From contig NZ_CP101833.1 in assembly GCF_024498355.1 (NCBI RefSeq), forward strand, positions 1,655,001 through 1,719,000: a stretch of 64,000 nucleotides of DNA, in the 5' to 3' direction. Each line of letters begins with the position of its first letter. Position 1 is the first letter of the stretch. Source of the DNA: Bacillus pumilus. Its GTDB lineage: Bacteria > Bacillota > Bacilli > Bacillales > Bacillaceae. A program made the position numbers and the translations under genes. Below the pieces are notes generated by a model that saw only the letters and a program-made list of their open reading frames with translations, was not told the DNA's origin and ran no database searches. Of the stretch, positions 27,269-38,644 are shown piece by piece.

Positions 27269-27811
27269 TCATCCCTCCTCTAATATGTGTAAAATCCGAT
27301 GAAGTAAAAGGGTTTTTTCCTCTCGGTTCAGTGGTTCAAGCTGAAACATCTCTGAAAACCATATCCCATCACATGCAAGGCGGATCAGCTGGCTCAGCGC
27401 AGGATCGTTTATTTCCTCTGCTGCTTTCTCTTTGAACTCCGCATAAAAATCACGCCAAGGGTTCAATAACGCTTCATCAAATGACATAGTGGCCAGCATG
27501 CTTGTACATAACTGGGTCGTATTTTGCATATCAAGATCATTTAATGTCGCCAAAATATATGCACGTACATAAGGAGCCTTTTCGTTTTTGCATGTTTCCT
27601 GATACGACTCGAGCTGCTGACGAAAGCAGACGATCGCGTGCTCATTCATTTTTTGGATGAGCTCTTCCTTGCTTGAAAAATGATAAAGCAGGCCGGCTTT
27701 GGTCATATTTGCATGCTCTGCTACCTGCTGAAGGGTCAGCTGACTTAATCCTTCTTTTAAAATCGTACGAGCAGCTGCCTCAAAAATTTGTTCTTTTTTG
27801 GTTTTAGACAT
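27269..27811 (-). CDS. TetR/AcrR family repressor of ebrAB
   Basis: The 180-residue protein has an N-terminal HTH (residues about 8-55, with LTLQQVAEHANMTKAGLLYHF, close to the QacR/BetI-type consensus) and a divergent ligand domain. It is cotranscribed with ebrAB, and a 24-base palindromic operator lies 14 bases upstream of its start. It therefore probably represses itself and the pump and is released by the pump's cationic substrates (inference). B. subtilis lacks an obvious counterpart at this place as far as I recall. Confidence 0.88.
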   Translation of the reverse strand: MSKTKKEQIFEAAARTILKEGLSQLTLQQVAEHANMTKAGLLYHFSSKEELIQKMNEHAIVCFRQQLESYQETCKNEKAPYVRAYILATLNDLDMQNTTQLCTSMLATMSFDEALLNPWRDFYAEFKEKAAEEINDPALSQLIRLACDGIWFSEMFQLEPLNREEKTLLLHRILHILEEG

Positions 27812-27824
27812 AAAAAAAACACCT

Positions 27825-27848
27825 ACTTTACTGAACGGTCGGTAAAGT
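27825..27848. promoter_or_regulatory. TetR operator upstream of the ebr operon
   Basis: Inverted repeat ACTTTAC (27825-27831) / GTAAAGT (27842-27848) around TGAACGGTCG; the CTTTAC..GACCGTTC..GTAAAG form is typical of QacR/BetI-class repressors. Confidence 0.8.
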
Positions 27849-27923
27849 AAATGTTAACCCATGAAAAACTAGTGTGTCAATTGATTCATTTTATGAAAGG
27901 ATGTTTTCACTAAATAGTCATAT

Positions 27924-28163
27924 TTAATAATAAGGGTATGGTCCATATGGCGGATATGGCGGTGGATAAGGATATCCATATCCTGGAGCGAGAAGGGATC
28001 CAGCAAGTAGTCCTCCGGCAAAACCACCTAAAAATGGAGGTCCAAAAAATCCAGGTCTCCCATAACCGAAGCCAGGTCTTCCAAACCCAAAGCCAGGGCG
28101 TCCAAATCCAAAAGGTCTTCTCATGTCTTCTTGAATAAACGGCGGTGTTTCAAAATAATTCAT
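27924..28163 (-). CDS. ymaG: YmaG-like Gly/Pro/Tyr-rich spore coat protein
   Basis: The 79-residue product starts MNYFETPPFIQEDMRRPFGF and contains repeated GFGRPGF units (about residues 18-40), a short hydrophobic GGFAGGLLAGSLLAPGYG segment and a Tyr/Pro tail (YPPPYPPYGPYPYY). GAGAGGAGCC precedes the ATG. In B. subtilis, ymaG in the same position encodes an inner coat protein (from memory). Composition fits a cross-linked coat component. Divergent from ymaF. Confidence 0.8.
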   Translation of the reverse strand: MNYFETPPFIQEDMRRPFGFGRPGFGFGRPGFGYGRPGFFGPPFLGGFAGGLLAGSLLAPGYGYPYPPPYPPYGPYPYY

Positions 28164-28267
28164 AAAAAAAGGCTCCTCTCACATAAAATCACTGTAACTG
28201 ACATCAGTGTATGCAAATGGCCTACATGTGTTTGGGTGACCGCCTAATATAAGGAGGAATGTCTTAA

Positions 28268-28669
28268 ATGGGCCTGTATCCATCTGATTGGGCAAAATGT
28301 CCGCCGCATGCTCATGCATATAAAGCACGTACGGATGTAACAGAAGAGCATTATCATTTAATAGAAGGGATCTCTCAGCCTGTAAATGGAAGCAGTACTG
28401 ACAAGCATACGCATTACTATCGAGGGGTCACTTCTTTTGAAAGGGGTCATTTTCACAGATACTATGGCATCACAGGACCTGCTATCCCAAGAGCCGATGG
28501 CACACATTATCACGAAATTCAGGAAGTCACATATTCTGCTTATACAGATCCTGTCCCCATCCCATACGGAGGTGTCGTCTATAGTCCAGATGAAGAGAGG
28601 CCAACGCATACCCATCGTTTAAAAGGAAAAACATATGAAGTGGTTGGAAATGAACCACTCGGCTGGTGA
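28268..28669 (+). CDS. ymaF: YmaF family protein
   Basis: The 133-residue His-rich protein has repeated HxH-type units spaced regularly (PHAHAY, EEHYHLIEG, DKHTHYYRG, RGHFHRYYG, GTHYHEI, PTHTHRLKG), the hallmark of the YmaF family. The function is unknown; metal binding and a spore association are plausible. TAAGGAGGAATGTCTTAA precedes the ATG. It stands alone upstream of miaA and divergent from ymaG. Confidence 0.88.
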   Translation: MGLYPSDWAKCPPHAHAYKARTDVTEEHYHLIEGISQPVNGSSTDKHTHYYRGVTSFERGHFHRYYGITGPAIPRADGTHYHEIQEVTYSAYTDPVPIPYGGVVYSPDEERPTHTHRLKGKTYEVVGNEPLGW

Positions 28670-28738
28670 TGGGCAGTATATAGGAGAGAAACAGAAGTTA
28701 TGCTATACTGTAGGCAGTTTGTAAAAGAGAGTGATGTT

Positions 28739-29695
28739 ATGAAAAAAGCGAAACAACCAGTGATTGTGTTAGTAGGACCGACGGCTGTCGGCAAAACAAA
28801 GCTGAGCATTGATATAGCCAAAGCATTTAATGGAGAGATCATCAGCGGAGATTCTATGCAGGTTTATAAAGGAATGGATATTGGAACAGCGAAAATCACC
28901 CCTGAAGAAATGGATGGCGTCCCGCACCATCTAATTGATATGAAACAGCCGGATGAATCGTTTTCTACAGCTGAATTTCAGCAGCTTGTCCGTTTGAAAA
29001 TCAAAGAGATTGCGGGTAGAGGAAAAACGCCAATGATTGTCGGCGGAACAGGTCTGTATATTCAATCTGTTTTATATGATTACACATTTACCGAAGAGAA
29101 AAGTGACCCCGCCTTTAGAGAGGAAATGACGCTGTTTGAACAGCAGCATGGGCCGCTTCGGCTGCATGAAAAGCTAAAGGCAGTAGATCCTGACGCTGCA
29201 AAAGCGATCCATCCGAATAACGTCCGCCGTGTGATCCGGGCGCTAGAGGTGATACATACAACCGGTCAAAAAATGTCTGAGATGCAAAACGGGCATCAGG
29301 AAGTTCCTCTTTACGACACAGCCTTCATTGGGCTGAAAATGGAGCGAGAGCTTTTGTACGAGCGCATTCATCAAAGAATTGATATGATGTTAGATGAGGG
29401 CTTAATGGAAGAAGTGAGAGCGCTATATCAATCTGGTTTGAAGGATTGTCAGTCTGTTCAAGCGATTGGTTATAAAGAACTGTATGCCTATTTTCAAGGT
29501 GACTGCTCTCTTAATGAAGCCATCCGGCAATTAAAGCAAAATTCCCGGCGATATGCGAAGCGTCAGTTTACGTGGTTCCGTAATAAAATGGATGTCACCT
29601 GGTTTGATATGACACCACCTTGCCACTTTTCAGACAAAAAAGAGGAAATTTTCGCATATATAGCAGGAAAGCTTGGACTTAAAGCGAAACTGTAG
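28739..29695 (+). CDS. miaA: tRNA dimethylallyltransferase
   Basis: MiaA transfers dimethylallyl to A37 of UNN-reading tRNAs, the substrate that MiaB (11.1 kb) then thiomethylates. The 318-residue protein has the P-loop [34 protein letters not shown] and GGTGLY motifs and the [14 protein letters not shown]-terminus. The frame is open upstream to 28700, but the family start ([13 protein letters not shown]) is ATG 28739. Its ribosome-binding site is weak (AGAGAGTGATG). hfq starts 25 bases after its stop. Confidence 0.97.
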   Translation: MKKAKQPVIVLVGPTAVGKTKLSIDIAKAFNGEIISGDSMQVYKGMDIGTAKITPEEMDGVPHHLIDMKQPDESFSTAEFQQLVRLKIKEIAGRGKTPMIVGGTGLYIQSVLYDYTFTEEKSDPAFREEMTLFEQQHGPLRLHEKLKAVDPDAAKAIHPNNVRRVIRALEVIHTTGQKMSEMQNGHQEVPLYDTAFIGLKMERELLYERIHQRIDMMLDEGLMEEVRALYQSGLKDCQSVQAIGYKELYAYFQGDCSLNEAIRQLKQNSRRYAKRQFTWFRNKMDVTWFDMTPPCHFSDKKEEIFAYIAGKLGLKAKL

Positions 29696-29720
29696 TTATC
29701 AGAATCAAGGAGGACGAAAC

Positions 29721-29942
29721 ATGAAACCGATTAATATTCAGGACCAATTTTTGAATCAGATCCGCAAAGACAATACATTTGTCACCGTATTTTTACTGAA
29801 TGGCTTTCAGCTTCGCGGTCAAGTGAAAGGATTTGACAATTTTACAGTGCTGCTTGAGACAGAAGGGAAGCAGCAGCTTATTTATAAACACGCCATTTCT
29901 ACATTTGCACCTCAAAAAAATGTAAATTTAGAATTAGAATAG
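29721..29942 (+). CDS. hfq: RNA chaperone Hfq
   Basis: The 73-residue Sm-like protein begins [18 protein letters not shown] and carries the Sm2 motif YKHAIST. The frame opens at 29673, overlapping miaA, but AAGGAGGACGAAAC fixes the start at ATG 29721. Hfq forms hexameric rings binding sRNA and mRNA. miaA-hfq is a very widespread pair. A long paired region follows the gene. Confidence 0.98.
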   Translation: MKPINIQDQFLNQIRKDNTFVTVFLLNGFQLRGQVKGFDNFTVLLETEGKQQLIYKHAISTFAPQKNVNLELE

Positions 29943-29956
29943 GACAATTTGTATCT

Positions 29957-30030
29957 AATAGCCCCATGCATCTGCGAATAAACCGGCCGGAACCCGCTAC
30001 GTTTTTTGTCAGTGCAGAGGGGCTATTTTG
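29957..30030 (+). other. Structured region downstream of hfq, possible terminator or RNA element
   Basis: AATAGCCCC (29957-29965) pairs with GGGGCTATT (30019-30027), extended by TCTGC (29971-29975) with GCAGA (30014-30018). The loop contains the palindrome CCGGCCGG. TTTTG follows, so it may act as a large terminator, but the 38-base loop is unusually rich in GC for that. Confidence 0.5.
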
Positions 30031-30103
30031 TATGCCGTGAAACTTTTCTGTCCATTTTGCGTATGATTCCTTATTGGACTTTTAAAAAGGTGAGGGGATT
30101 TAT

Positions 30104-30430
30104 ATGGAAAATGCAGAACTTGAATTAAGAAGGATTAGAGTGATACTCCTTTTGATTGGAATCGTTGTCTTATTTGGATCGTGTGCCATTTCAAACATTG
30201 AAACGAGACAGGAAAGCTGGCATAACCATTCTTATCAAAATGATAATGGAAATATAGAAGGCCTTTTACAATCAGCTGTTGCGCTAAAAAATAATCACTT
30301 TGCTGTTGTTAAGGATGATGAAGTACATGTGTACCGGTTTGATGAAAAAGAAGGGGAGCTGACCCTCGTTAAAACGGAATACATAGATGAATGGGACGAA
30401 GAATATGATGATGGGCTTGATGAAGAGTAA
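30104..30430 (+). CDS. ymzC: YmzC-like small membrane protein
   Basis: The 108-residue product has one N-terminal membrane helix (about residues 13-30, VILLLIGIVVLFGSC) with a Cys at its end, then a hydrophilic domain and an acidic tail (DEWDEEYDDGLDEE). Position between hfq and ymzA is that of B. subtilis ymzC. The function is unknown. AAAAGGTGAGGGG provides the ribosome-binding site. Confidence 0.75.
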   Translation: MENAELELRRIRVILLLIGIVVLFGSCAISNIETRQESWHNHSYQNDNGNIEGLLQSAVALKNNHFAVVKDDEVHVYRFDEKEGELTLVKTEYIDEWDEEYDDGLDEE

Positions 30431-30509
30431 GCACGTCAATTTACAAATGTATGTGAAGTCGCTACACTATAATCATGCATCAGACATCTAGACAGAAAAG
30501 GATGAGTTC

Positions 30510-30722
30510 ATGTCACACAAAATTAAAATTAATCACTGGGAACAAACTTGTGAAGACGACTCCTGTTTCGAATATGGAACAAGTGTTTCTGTAAATGGGA
30601 AAGAATTAGTGAGAGAAGCTTCAATCGTTTCTGCGCTTGAAGCGGTGCTAAAAGAATTAGGTGTTGAAGTGGAAATAACAGAAGTGTCAGAAGATTTACA
30701 GTGCGATGCCTACAAAAAATAA
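30510..30722 (+). CDS. ymzA: YmzA-like small cytosolic protein
   Basis: The 70-residue acidic protein has no signal or membrane segment; it contains three Cys (EQTCEDDSC, LQCD). It occupies the place of B. subtilis ymzA, just before nrdI. AAAAGGATGAGTTC precedes the ATG. The function is unknown. Confidence 0.75.
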   Translation: MSHKIKINHWEQTCEDDSCFEYGTSVSVNGKELVREASIVSALEAVLKELGVEVEITEVSEDLQCDAYKK

Positions 30723-30893
30723 AACAAAAAGTCTAGTCTACTAAGCGATTTTTTTTCGTGTTATGATAGATTTCGGTTTCAGTTGAATAGGGAGTAGGGC
30801 AGTCTATTTTTAGATCCTGCTCTGCTCTATTTATTTGAACGTACGAGTTCGGCTATGAATGTTCGGCCGGGTTGGTTGATTTTTTTCGTTTCG

Positions 30894-30942
30894 AACATCT
30901 ATATGTTGTGTTTTAAAAAAACATAGTATACTATATATAGTG
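30894..30942 (+). promoter_or_regulatory. nrdI-nrdE-nrdF promoter with NrdR-box-like palindromes
   Basis: TATACT (30927-30932) is the likely -10 box. Overlapping it, ACTATATATAGTG (30930-30942) closely resembles the NrdR box. A second inverted repeat, AACATCTATATGTT (30894-30907), lies about 35 bases upstream, centre to centre. NrdR repression of this operon is expected from family knowledge; the 35-base spacing differs from the usual ~31. Confidence 0.55.
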
Positions 30943-30975
30943 AATAACGAAATGATCAACAATACTAAAAACTAG

Positions 30976-33442
<2,467 letters not shown>

Positions 33443-33459
33443 TTAAAGGAGAGTTTAAC

Positions 33460-34440
33460 GTGACAAAAATTTATGATGCAGCCAACTGGTCAAAACACGA
33501 AGACGATTTTACACAAATGTTTTACAACCAAAATGTGAAGCAGTTCTGGCTTCCTGAAGAGATTTCCTTAAACGGGGATCTCTTAACATGGAAATATTTA
33601 GGTGAAAAAGAGCGGGATACGTACATGAAGGTACTTGCTGGACTGACTTTACTTGATACAGAACAAGGAAATACAGGGATGCCGATTGTGGCAGAACATG
33701 TAGACGGTCATCAGCGTAAAGCGGTGTTGAACTTTATGGCGATGATGGAAAATGCGGTACATGCGAAATCATACTCAAATATCTTCATGACACTTGCACC
33801 AACTGAAACCATTAGTGAAGTGTTTGAATGGGTCAAGAAAAATAAATTCTTGCAGAAGAAAGCGGATATGATTGTAAGTCTATACCGTTCGATTCAAAAG
33901 GATGATCCTATTTCCTTGTTTAAAGCAATGGTTGCTTCTGTTTATTTAGAAAGCTTCCTATTTTATAGCGGCTTTTACTACCCGCTTTATTTCTATGGAC
34001 AAGGAAAGCTCATGCAAAGTGGTGAAATTATTAACTTGATTTTGCGCGATGAAGCGATTCACGGTGTGTACGTTGGGTTATTAGCGCAAGAAATCTACAA
34101 CAAACAAACACCTGACGTGCAAAAAGAGCTATATGATTTCTCCATTGATTTGCTGAACGAGCTTTATGAAAATGAGCTTCATTACACTGAGGATATTTAT
34201 GACCAAGTCAATTTATCGCATGATGTGAAAAAGTTCATTCGTTACAATGCCAATAAAGCGTTAATGAACCTTGGATTTGCCCCTTACTTTGAAGAAGAAG
34301 AGATTAACCCGATTGTATTGAACGGACTCAATACAAAAACAAAGTCACATGATTTCTTCTCAATGAAAGGGAACGGCTACAAAAAAGCAACAGTTGAGCC
34401 GTTAAAAGATGACGACTTCTTCTTTGGAGATGAATCATAA
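33460..34440 (+). CDS. nrdF: Class Ib ribonucleoside-diphosphate reductase, small subunit
   Basis: NrdF houses the metal-tyrosyl radical cofactor. Start is GTG 33460, after AAAGGAGAGTTTAAC; the product [17 protein letters not shown]... is 326 residues. Metal ligand motifs are [17 protein letters not shown] and RDEAIHGVY. It forms the operon nrdI-nrdE-nrdF, 17 bases after nrdE. The shared C-terminal DDFFFGDES peptide is the NrdE-docking tail. Confidence 0.97.
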   Translation: MTKIYDAANWSKHEDDFTQMFYNQNVKQFWLPEEISLNGDLLTWKYLGEKERDTYMKVLAGLTLLDTEQGNTGMPIVAEHVDGHQRKAVLNFMAMMENAVHAKSYSNIFMTLAPTETISEVFEWVKKNKFLQKKADMIVSLYRSIQKDDPISLFKAMVASVYLESFLFYSGFYYPLYFYGQGKLMQSGEIINLILRDEAIHGVYVGLLAQEIYNKQTPDVQKELYDFSIDLLNELYENELHYTEDIYDQVNLSHDVKKFIRYNANKALMNLGFAPYFEEEEINPIVLNGLNTKTKSHDFFSMKGNGYKKATVEPLKDDDFFFGDES

Positions 34441-34449
34441 GTAAAACGC

Positions 34450-34483
34450 AAAAGTCAAAACGCATCACTCGTTTTGGCTTTTT
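34450..34483 (+). terminator. nrd operon terminator
   Basis: AAAGTCAAAACG-catcact-CGTTTTGGCTTTTT, one G-U pair; it ends 42 bases before ymaB, which may be read through. Confidence 0.75.
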
Positions 34484-34524
34484 GCCATTTCTTACAACGT
34501 GTTACAAACTGGAGGTTACTGAAC

Positions 34525-35142
34525 ATGGGAAAAATGGATGAAATCATTTTAGTCGCACCGCGCAAACGTGTTTTCCAAAACGAAACACTTGCGTTTAATG
34601 GGGTGAATAGTGAAGAGGAAACAATCAAAACGATCATGAAAGAAATCGAAGAGCACTTCGAGCAGATGCGAAGAGGGGATGCAGAAGAAAATCCTGACTT
34701 CAAACAGCCGATTCCTTATGTCGTCATTAAGCGTGAAGACGAAGTATATGTATATGAAAGACTTCAAGGCGGGGGAGAGACAAGATTACATCATAAGTTA
34801 TCTCTTGGTTTTGGCGGTCATATGAATTTTATCGAAGGAAAAGACTTTGCTGAGATCCTAAAAGAAAATACGGATCGTGAGCTGGACGAGGAACTTTCGA
34901 TTCAAGAAGAAGACAAACTTGAGATGAAAACCCTTGGATTAATCAATGATGATGACAACAGTGTCGGCCGTGTGCATATTGGGCTGTTATCAGCACTTGA
35001 ATTATCACCTGGTGCTCATGTGGAAGTAAAAGAAATAGATCAAATCTCAGGAAAATGGGTGAAAGCAGCAGACTTGAAAAAGCCTGAATACTTCGATCGT
35101 CTTGAAACGTGGTCTCAATTTGTCGTGAACATCTTAGCATAA
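34525..35142 (+). CDS. ymaB: YmaB, Nudix-like protein of unknown substrate
   Basis: The 205-residue protein starts MGKMDEIILVAPRKRVF; ACTGGAGGTTACTG selects ATG 34525 over an upstream frame. It has KLSLGFGGHMN and a divergent Nudix-box-like segment NTDRELDEELSIQEED. It follows the nrd operon as in B. subtilis, where it has been reported as important for growth (from memory). The substrate is unknown; a nucleotide-related role would suit the context. Confidence 0.92.
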   Translation: MGKMDEIILVAPRKRVFQNETLAFNGVNSEEETIKTIMKEIEEHFEQMRRGDAEENPDFKQPIPYVVIKREDEVYVYERLQGGGETRLHHKLSLGFGGHMNFIEGKDFAEILKENTDRELDEELSIQEEDKLEMKTLGLINDDDNSVGRVHIGLLSALELSPGAHVEVKEIDQISGKWVKAADLKKPEYFDRLETWSQFVVNILA

Positions 35143-35152
35143 ATCAATAGAC

Positions 35153-35192
35153 AACAAACCGGCTCTGCAGATGACTTGAGCCGGTTTGTTTC
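35153..35192. terminator. Bidirectional terminator between ymaB and cwlC
   Basis: AACAAACCGGCTC-tgcagatgactt-GAGCCGGTTTGTT between convergent genes. Confidence 0.93.
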
Positions 35193-35209
35193 GTTATAAC
35201 AGCTTCAGT

Positions 35210-35968
35210 TTATTGGAAAACGAATGCGTCGTGACCAGCCTGCTTCAATCTGACTACGAGGTCATCCGCATTTTGCTTTGAACGAAAAGCCCCAGCTTGT
35301 ACCCGGAACATACCGCCTTCTAGTACGACTAATGCTTCGAATCCTTTGGATCTAAGTGTGGCAGCCAGCTTATCAGCATTGGCTTTCACCTTGAAAGCCC
35401 CTGCCTGCACTTTATAAAGATTACCTGCTTTTTTTTTCAACTGAAAGGCCTTCTCTAATCCATTGGCATGAGCGCGAGCAATGCCTTGAAGAAAGGAAGC
35501 ATTGCGGAGCTTATTTGCATCAGCTGTCGTATCAATGAAACCGTTCTCTGTTAAAATAGCGGACATAGAAGTTTCCCGAAGAACGTGGAAGTTTGCAGTT
35601 TTCTTGCCGCGGTCGGCAAAATCAACCGAGCGGACAATTTCATCATGAAGGGCATTGCGATACGTGGTGGTCGGTGCTGAAACGCCAGGATACACAAAGC
35701 TTTCAAAACCAGTGCCCCCGCCAGCATTAATATGAATAGACACGAAATAGTCAGCTCCCCAGCTATTTGCCGCATTCGTACGCTGGGATAAAGTGACGGA
35801 TTGGTCAATTGAACGACTTAAGCGGACGGAAACCCCATCATATTCACTAATCAAGATATCTCTTAGTAAAAGCGCAATTTGAAGTGTTATATTTTTCTCC
35901 AAAAGTCCATTCGCAGCAGCTCCAGAATCTGTTCCTCCGTGGCCAGGATCAATAAAAATTTTCACCAT
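35210..35968 (-). CDS. cwlC: Sporulation N-acetylmuramoyl-L-alanine amidase CwlC
   Basis: The 252-residue protein has an Amidase_3 domain (about residues 1-175) with zinc-site motifs IDPGHGGTDSGA, GLLEKNITL, VSIHINAG and ILTENGFI, then two SPOR repeats (YKVQAGAFKVKANADKLA and FRVQAGAFRSKQNADDLV) that bind peptidoglycan. There is no signal peptide, as in B. subtilis CwlC, which lyses the mother cell late in sporulation. GAGGTGATGAAT precedes the ATG. A sigma-K-like box CATAAAATA lies close upstream. Confidence 0.95.
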   Translation of the reverse strand: MVKIFIDPGHGGTDSGAAANGLLEKNITLQIALLLRDILISEYDGVSVRLSRSIDQSVTLSQRTNAANSWGADYFVSIHINAGGGTGFESFVYPGVSAPTTTYRNALHDEIVRSVDFADRGKKTANFHVLRETSMSAILTENGFIDTTADANKLRNASFLQGIARAHANGLEKAFQLKKKAGNLYKVQAGAFKVKANADKLAATLRSKGFEALVVLEGGMFRVQAGAFRSKQNADDLVVRLKQAGHDAFVFQ

Positions 35969-35987
35969 CTATTCATCACCTCGTCTT

Positions 35988-35996
35988 TATTTTATG
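35988..35996 (-). promoter_or_regulatory. Sigma-K-like -10 box near cwlC
   Basis: Minus-strand CATAAAATA fits CATANNNTA, but its closeness to the ribosome-binding site would give a very short leader and no AC -35 is at the right distance. Confidence 0.3.
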
Positions 35997-36288
35997 AGGA
36001 AATAGAAGAATTGCCTGTACAAAATGCGGAAATCATTGAGACTCTTTTCTGCATCATTTGTGATCAAAAAGCTACATTTTTCTAAGAAAAAGCAAATTGT
36101 TGGTTTGTCCGCCCAAAATGGATGAATACAATAGAGATAGCACATCATTTCCTGGGAAACCGCAGAAATCCCTACAATAACAGGTATCTCGGGTCATTTT
36201 GACAGCAAACCTGGGCTTAAGCGGGCGATTGTCACGATTACAGCTCCACCCGAATAGAATAAAGAGAGAAGAGCGAGAGGTGAATACG

Positions 36289-37248
36289 TTGGAGCGAGCT
36301 GTCACATATAAAAACAACGGCCAAATCAATATTATACTTAACGGACAAAAGCAAGTATTGGTTGATGCAGATTCAGAGGCAGAATACCTAGAAGCCTTGC
36401 AGAAAAATGAGGCAAAACACAGCATCTTACGGGAAATAGAGCGTGAAATGAACAGCCTTGTCGGTATGGATGAAATGAAACGAAACATAAAAGAGATTTA
36501 TGCCTGGATTTTTGTCAATCAAAAAAGACAGGAACAAGGATTAAAGGTAGGAAAACAAGCACTTCATATGATGTTCAAAGGGAATCCAGGCACAGGGAAA
36601 ACAACGGTTGCGAGGCTTGTCGGAAAGCTATTCTTTGAAATGAATGTCCTCTCAAAGGGGCACTTAATTGAAGCTGAGCGCGGTGATCTCGTCGGAGAGT
36701 ACATTGGGCATACTGCGCAGAAAACAAGGGATTTAATTAAAAAATCACTAGGCGGCATCTTGTTCATTGACGAAGCCTATTCTCTTGCCCGCGGAGGAGA
36801 AAAGGATTTTGGAAAAGAAGCGATTGATACCCTTGTTAAACATATGGAGGATAAACAGCACGAATTTATTCTCATCCTTGCTGGTTACTCTAAGGAAATG
36901 GAACATTTTCTGTCTTTAAATCCCGGCCTTCAATCAAGATTTCCAATCAATATCAGCTTTCCTGATTATACAGTCGATCAGCTTATGGATATTGCAAAAC
37001 GAATGATGGCTGACAGGGAATATGTCTTTACCCAAGAAGCAGAATGGAAGCTGCGAGATTATTTGATGCACATTAAGAGTACCACAAGTCCTGCAAAATT
37101 CAGCAATGGCCGGTTTGTGCGAAACACCATTGAAAAAGCCATTCGAACCCAGGCGATGAGACTGCTTCTTGTTGATCATTACGATAAAAAAGACTTGCTG
37201 ACCATTAAAAGTCACGACCTTCAAATGAAAGAGGATACGCCTTCTTGA
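36289..37248 (+). CDS. spoVK: Stage V sporulation protein K, CbbX-type AAA+ ATPase
   Basis: The 319-residue product begins at TTG 36289 (LERAVTYKNNGQINIILNGQ) after GCGAGAGGTG; longer upstream frames lack a ribosome-binding site. AAA+ motifs: Walker A GNPGTGKTTVAR, Walker B ILFIDEAYSL, plus the GRFVRN arginine-finger region. SpoVK acts in spore maturation. It is divergent from cwlC across 320 bases in which I find no clear sigma-E promoter. Confidence 0.95.
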   Translation: MERAVTYKNNGQINIILNGQKQVLVDADSEAEYLEALQKNEAKHSILREIEREMNSLVGMDEMKRNIKEIYAWIFVNQKRQEQGLKVGKQALHMMFKGNPGTGKTTVARLVGKLFFEMNVLSKGHLIEAERGDLVGEYIGHTAQKTRDLIKKSLGGILFIDEAYSLARGGEKDFGKEAIDTLVKHMEDKQHEFILILAGYSKEMEHFLSLNPGLQSRFPINISFPDYTVDQLMDIAKRMMADREYVFTQEAEWKLRDYLMHIKSTTSPAKFSNGRFVRNTIEKAIRTQAMRLLLVDHYDKKDLLTIKSHDLQMKEDTPS

Positions 37249-37265
37249 AATGGCGTATCCTTTTT
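37233..37265 (+). terminator. spoVK terminator
   Basis: GGATACGCC-ttcttgaaat-GGCGTATCC TTTTT, overlapping the last codons of spoVK. Confidence 0.92.
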
Positions 37266-37369
37266 GTGAAGAGACGCTAAAATAAACCTTCCGAATAGTG
37301 GTATACGTGTGATGTGTTTGGTATGATGGTACTACTGAAAACTTAAGTACAGAAAGGAAACAACTGACG

Positions 37370-38632
37370 TTGAATGAACATGAAATGACTGAAAAAGCGA
37401 TCCTTGTCGGCTGTCAATTGCCGCATGTAACGGATGAACGCTTTCAATACTCAATGGAAGAATTAGCTTCCTTAACCAAAACAGCTGGCGGTGAAGCTGT
37501 CAGCGTGATGACGCAGAAAAGAAATAGACAAGACAGCGCAACATACATCGGAAAAGGGAAAGTAGAAGAGCTTGAAGTACTTTGCGAGGAATTAGCATGT
37601 GATGTTATTATTTTTAACGATGAGCTCTCTCCAAGCCAGTTAAAAGCGTTGGCGACTGCCCTAGATGTGAAAATTATTGATCGTACGCAATTGATTTTAG
37701 ACATCTTTGCTAAAAGAGCCCGTACAAGAGAGGGGAAGCTGCAAATAGAGCTTGCCCAGCTTCAGTATGCCTTGCCGAGACTAAGTGGACAAGGGATCAG
37801 CCTCTCAAGACAAGGGGGCGGAATTGGCGCAAGAGGTCCAGGTGAAACAAAACTTGAAACAGATAGACGCCATATACGAAGCCGCATTCACGAAATTCAC
37901 GGGCAGCTATCTGCAGTAAAAGAACACCGAACAAGATACCGAGAACGACGGAAGAAAAATGGTGTGTTCCAAATTGCCATTGTCGGGTATACGAATGCCG
38001 GAAAATCCACTTTGTTTAACCAGTTAACAGATGCTGATAGTCATGAAGAAGATTTGCTGTTTGCGACACTTGATCCAATGACACGTAAGATGACATTAGA
38101 ATCTGGCTACAGTGTGCTGATTTCAGATACAGTTGGTTTTATTCAAGACCTTCCAACAACACTCATTGCCGCATTTCGCTCCACACTCGAAGAAGTGAAG
38201 GAAGCAGATTATTTGCTTCATGTGATCGATTCATCTAATGAGGATTACGAAGGACACGAACGGACGGTTCATGAGCTTTTAGAGGAATTAGAAGCAGACC
38301 GTATTCCTATGCTGACCGTCTATAACAAAGAAGATCAAATCAGACCGGATTTTATCCCATCTTCAAAGCAGCGACATATTTTAATCAGTGCTAGACGCGA
38401 GGAAGATGTGAAGCGGTTGAAAGCGGATATTATGGCTGAGCTGAAAAAAAATTTTTTAAAGCCATATCACGTGAAGATTCCAGCGTATGAAGGGAAGCTC
38501 ATATCCGCATTAAAGTCAGAAACCCTCGTGGAATCACTAGAATTTCAAAAAGAAGCAGAGCTTTATGACATCACCGGATTTAGTGGTGAGGAGCAGACCA
38601 TATTAGGTCAAATCAAGAAGTATATGTTGTAG
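37370..38632 (+). CDS. hflX: GTPase HflX (YnbA)
   Basis: HflX is a ribosome-binding GTPase that splits stalled 70S ribosomes. The 420-residue protein has the N-terminal HflX domain ([12 protein letters not shown]), the [15 protein letters not shown] linker, the G1 motif [12 protein letters not shown] near residue 205, G3 DTVGFI and G4 YNKED. TTG 37370 follows AGAAAGGAAACAACTGACG; ATG 37385 is an alternative. ynbB starts 12 bases after its stop. Confidence 0.95.
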   Translation: MNEHEMTEKAILVGCQLPHVTDERFQYSMEELASLTKTAGGEAVSVMTQKRNRQDSATYIGKGKVEELEVLCEELACDVIIFNDELSPSQLKALATALDVKIIDRTQLILDIFAKRARTREGKLQIELAQLQYALPRLSGQGISLSRQGGGIGARGPGETKLETDRRHIRSRIHEIHGQLSAVKEHRTRYRERRKKNGVFQIAIVGYTNAGKSTLFNQLTDADSHEEDLLFATLDPMTRKMTLESGYSVLISDTVGFIQDLPTTLIAAFRSTLEEVKEADYLLHVIDSSNEDYEGHERTVHELLEELEADRIPMLTVYNKEDQIRPDFIPSSKQRHILISARREEDVKRLKADIMAELKKNFLKPYHVKIPAYEGKLISALKSETLVESLEFQKEAELYDITGFSGEEQTILGQIKKYML

Positions 38633-38644
38633 GAAAGGAACTAA

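Noticed and set aside
30760..30890. Riboswitch or attenuator ahead of nrdI
   Set aside because: A loose GGGCAG/CTGCTC pairing is present but no convincing structure or U-tract; only the NrdR-like boxes are supportable.
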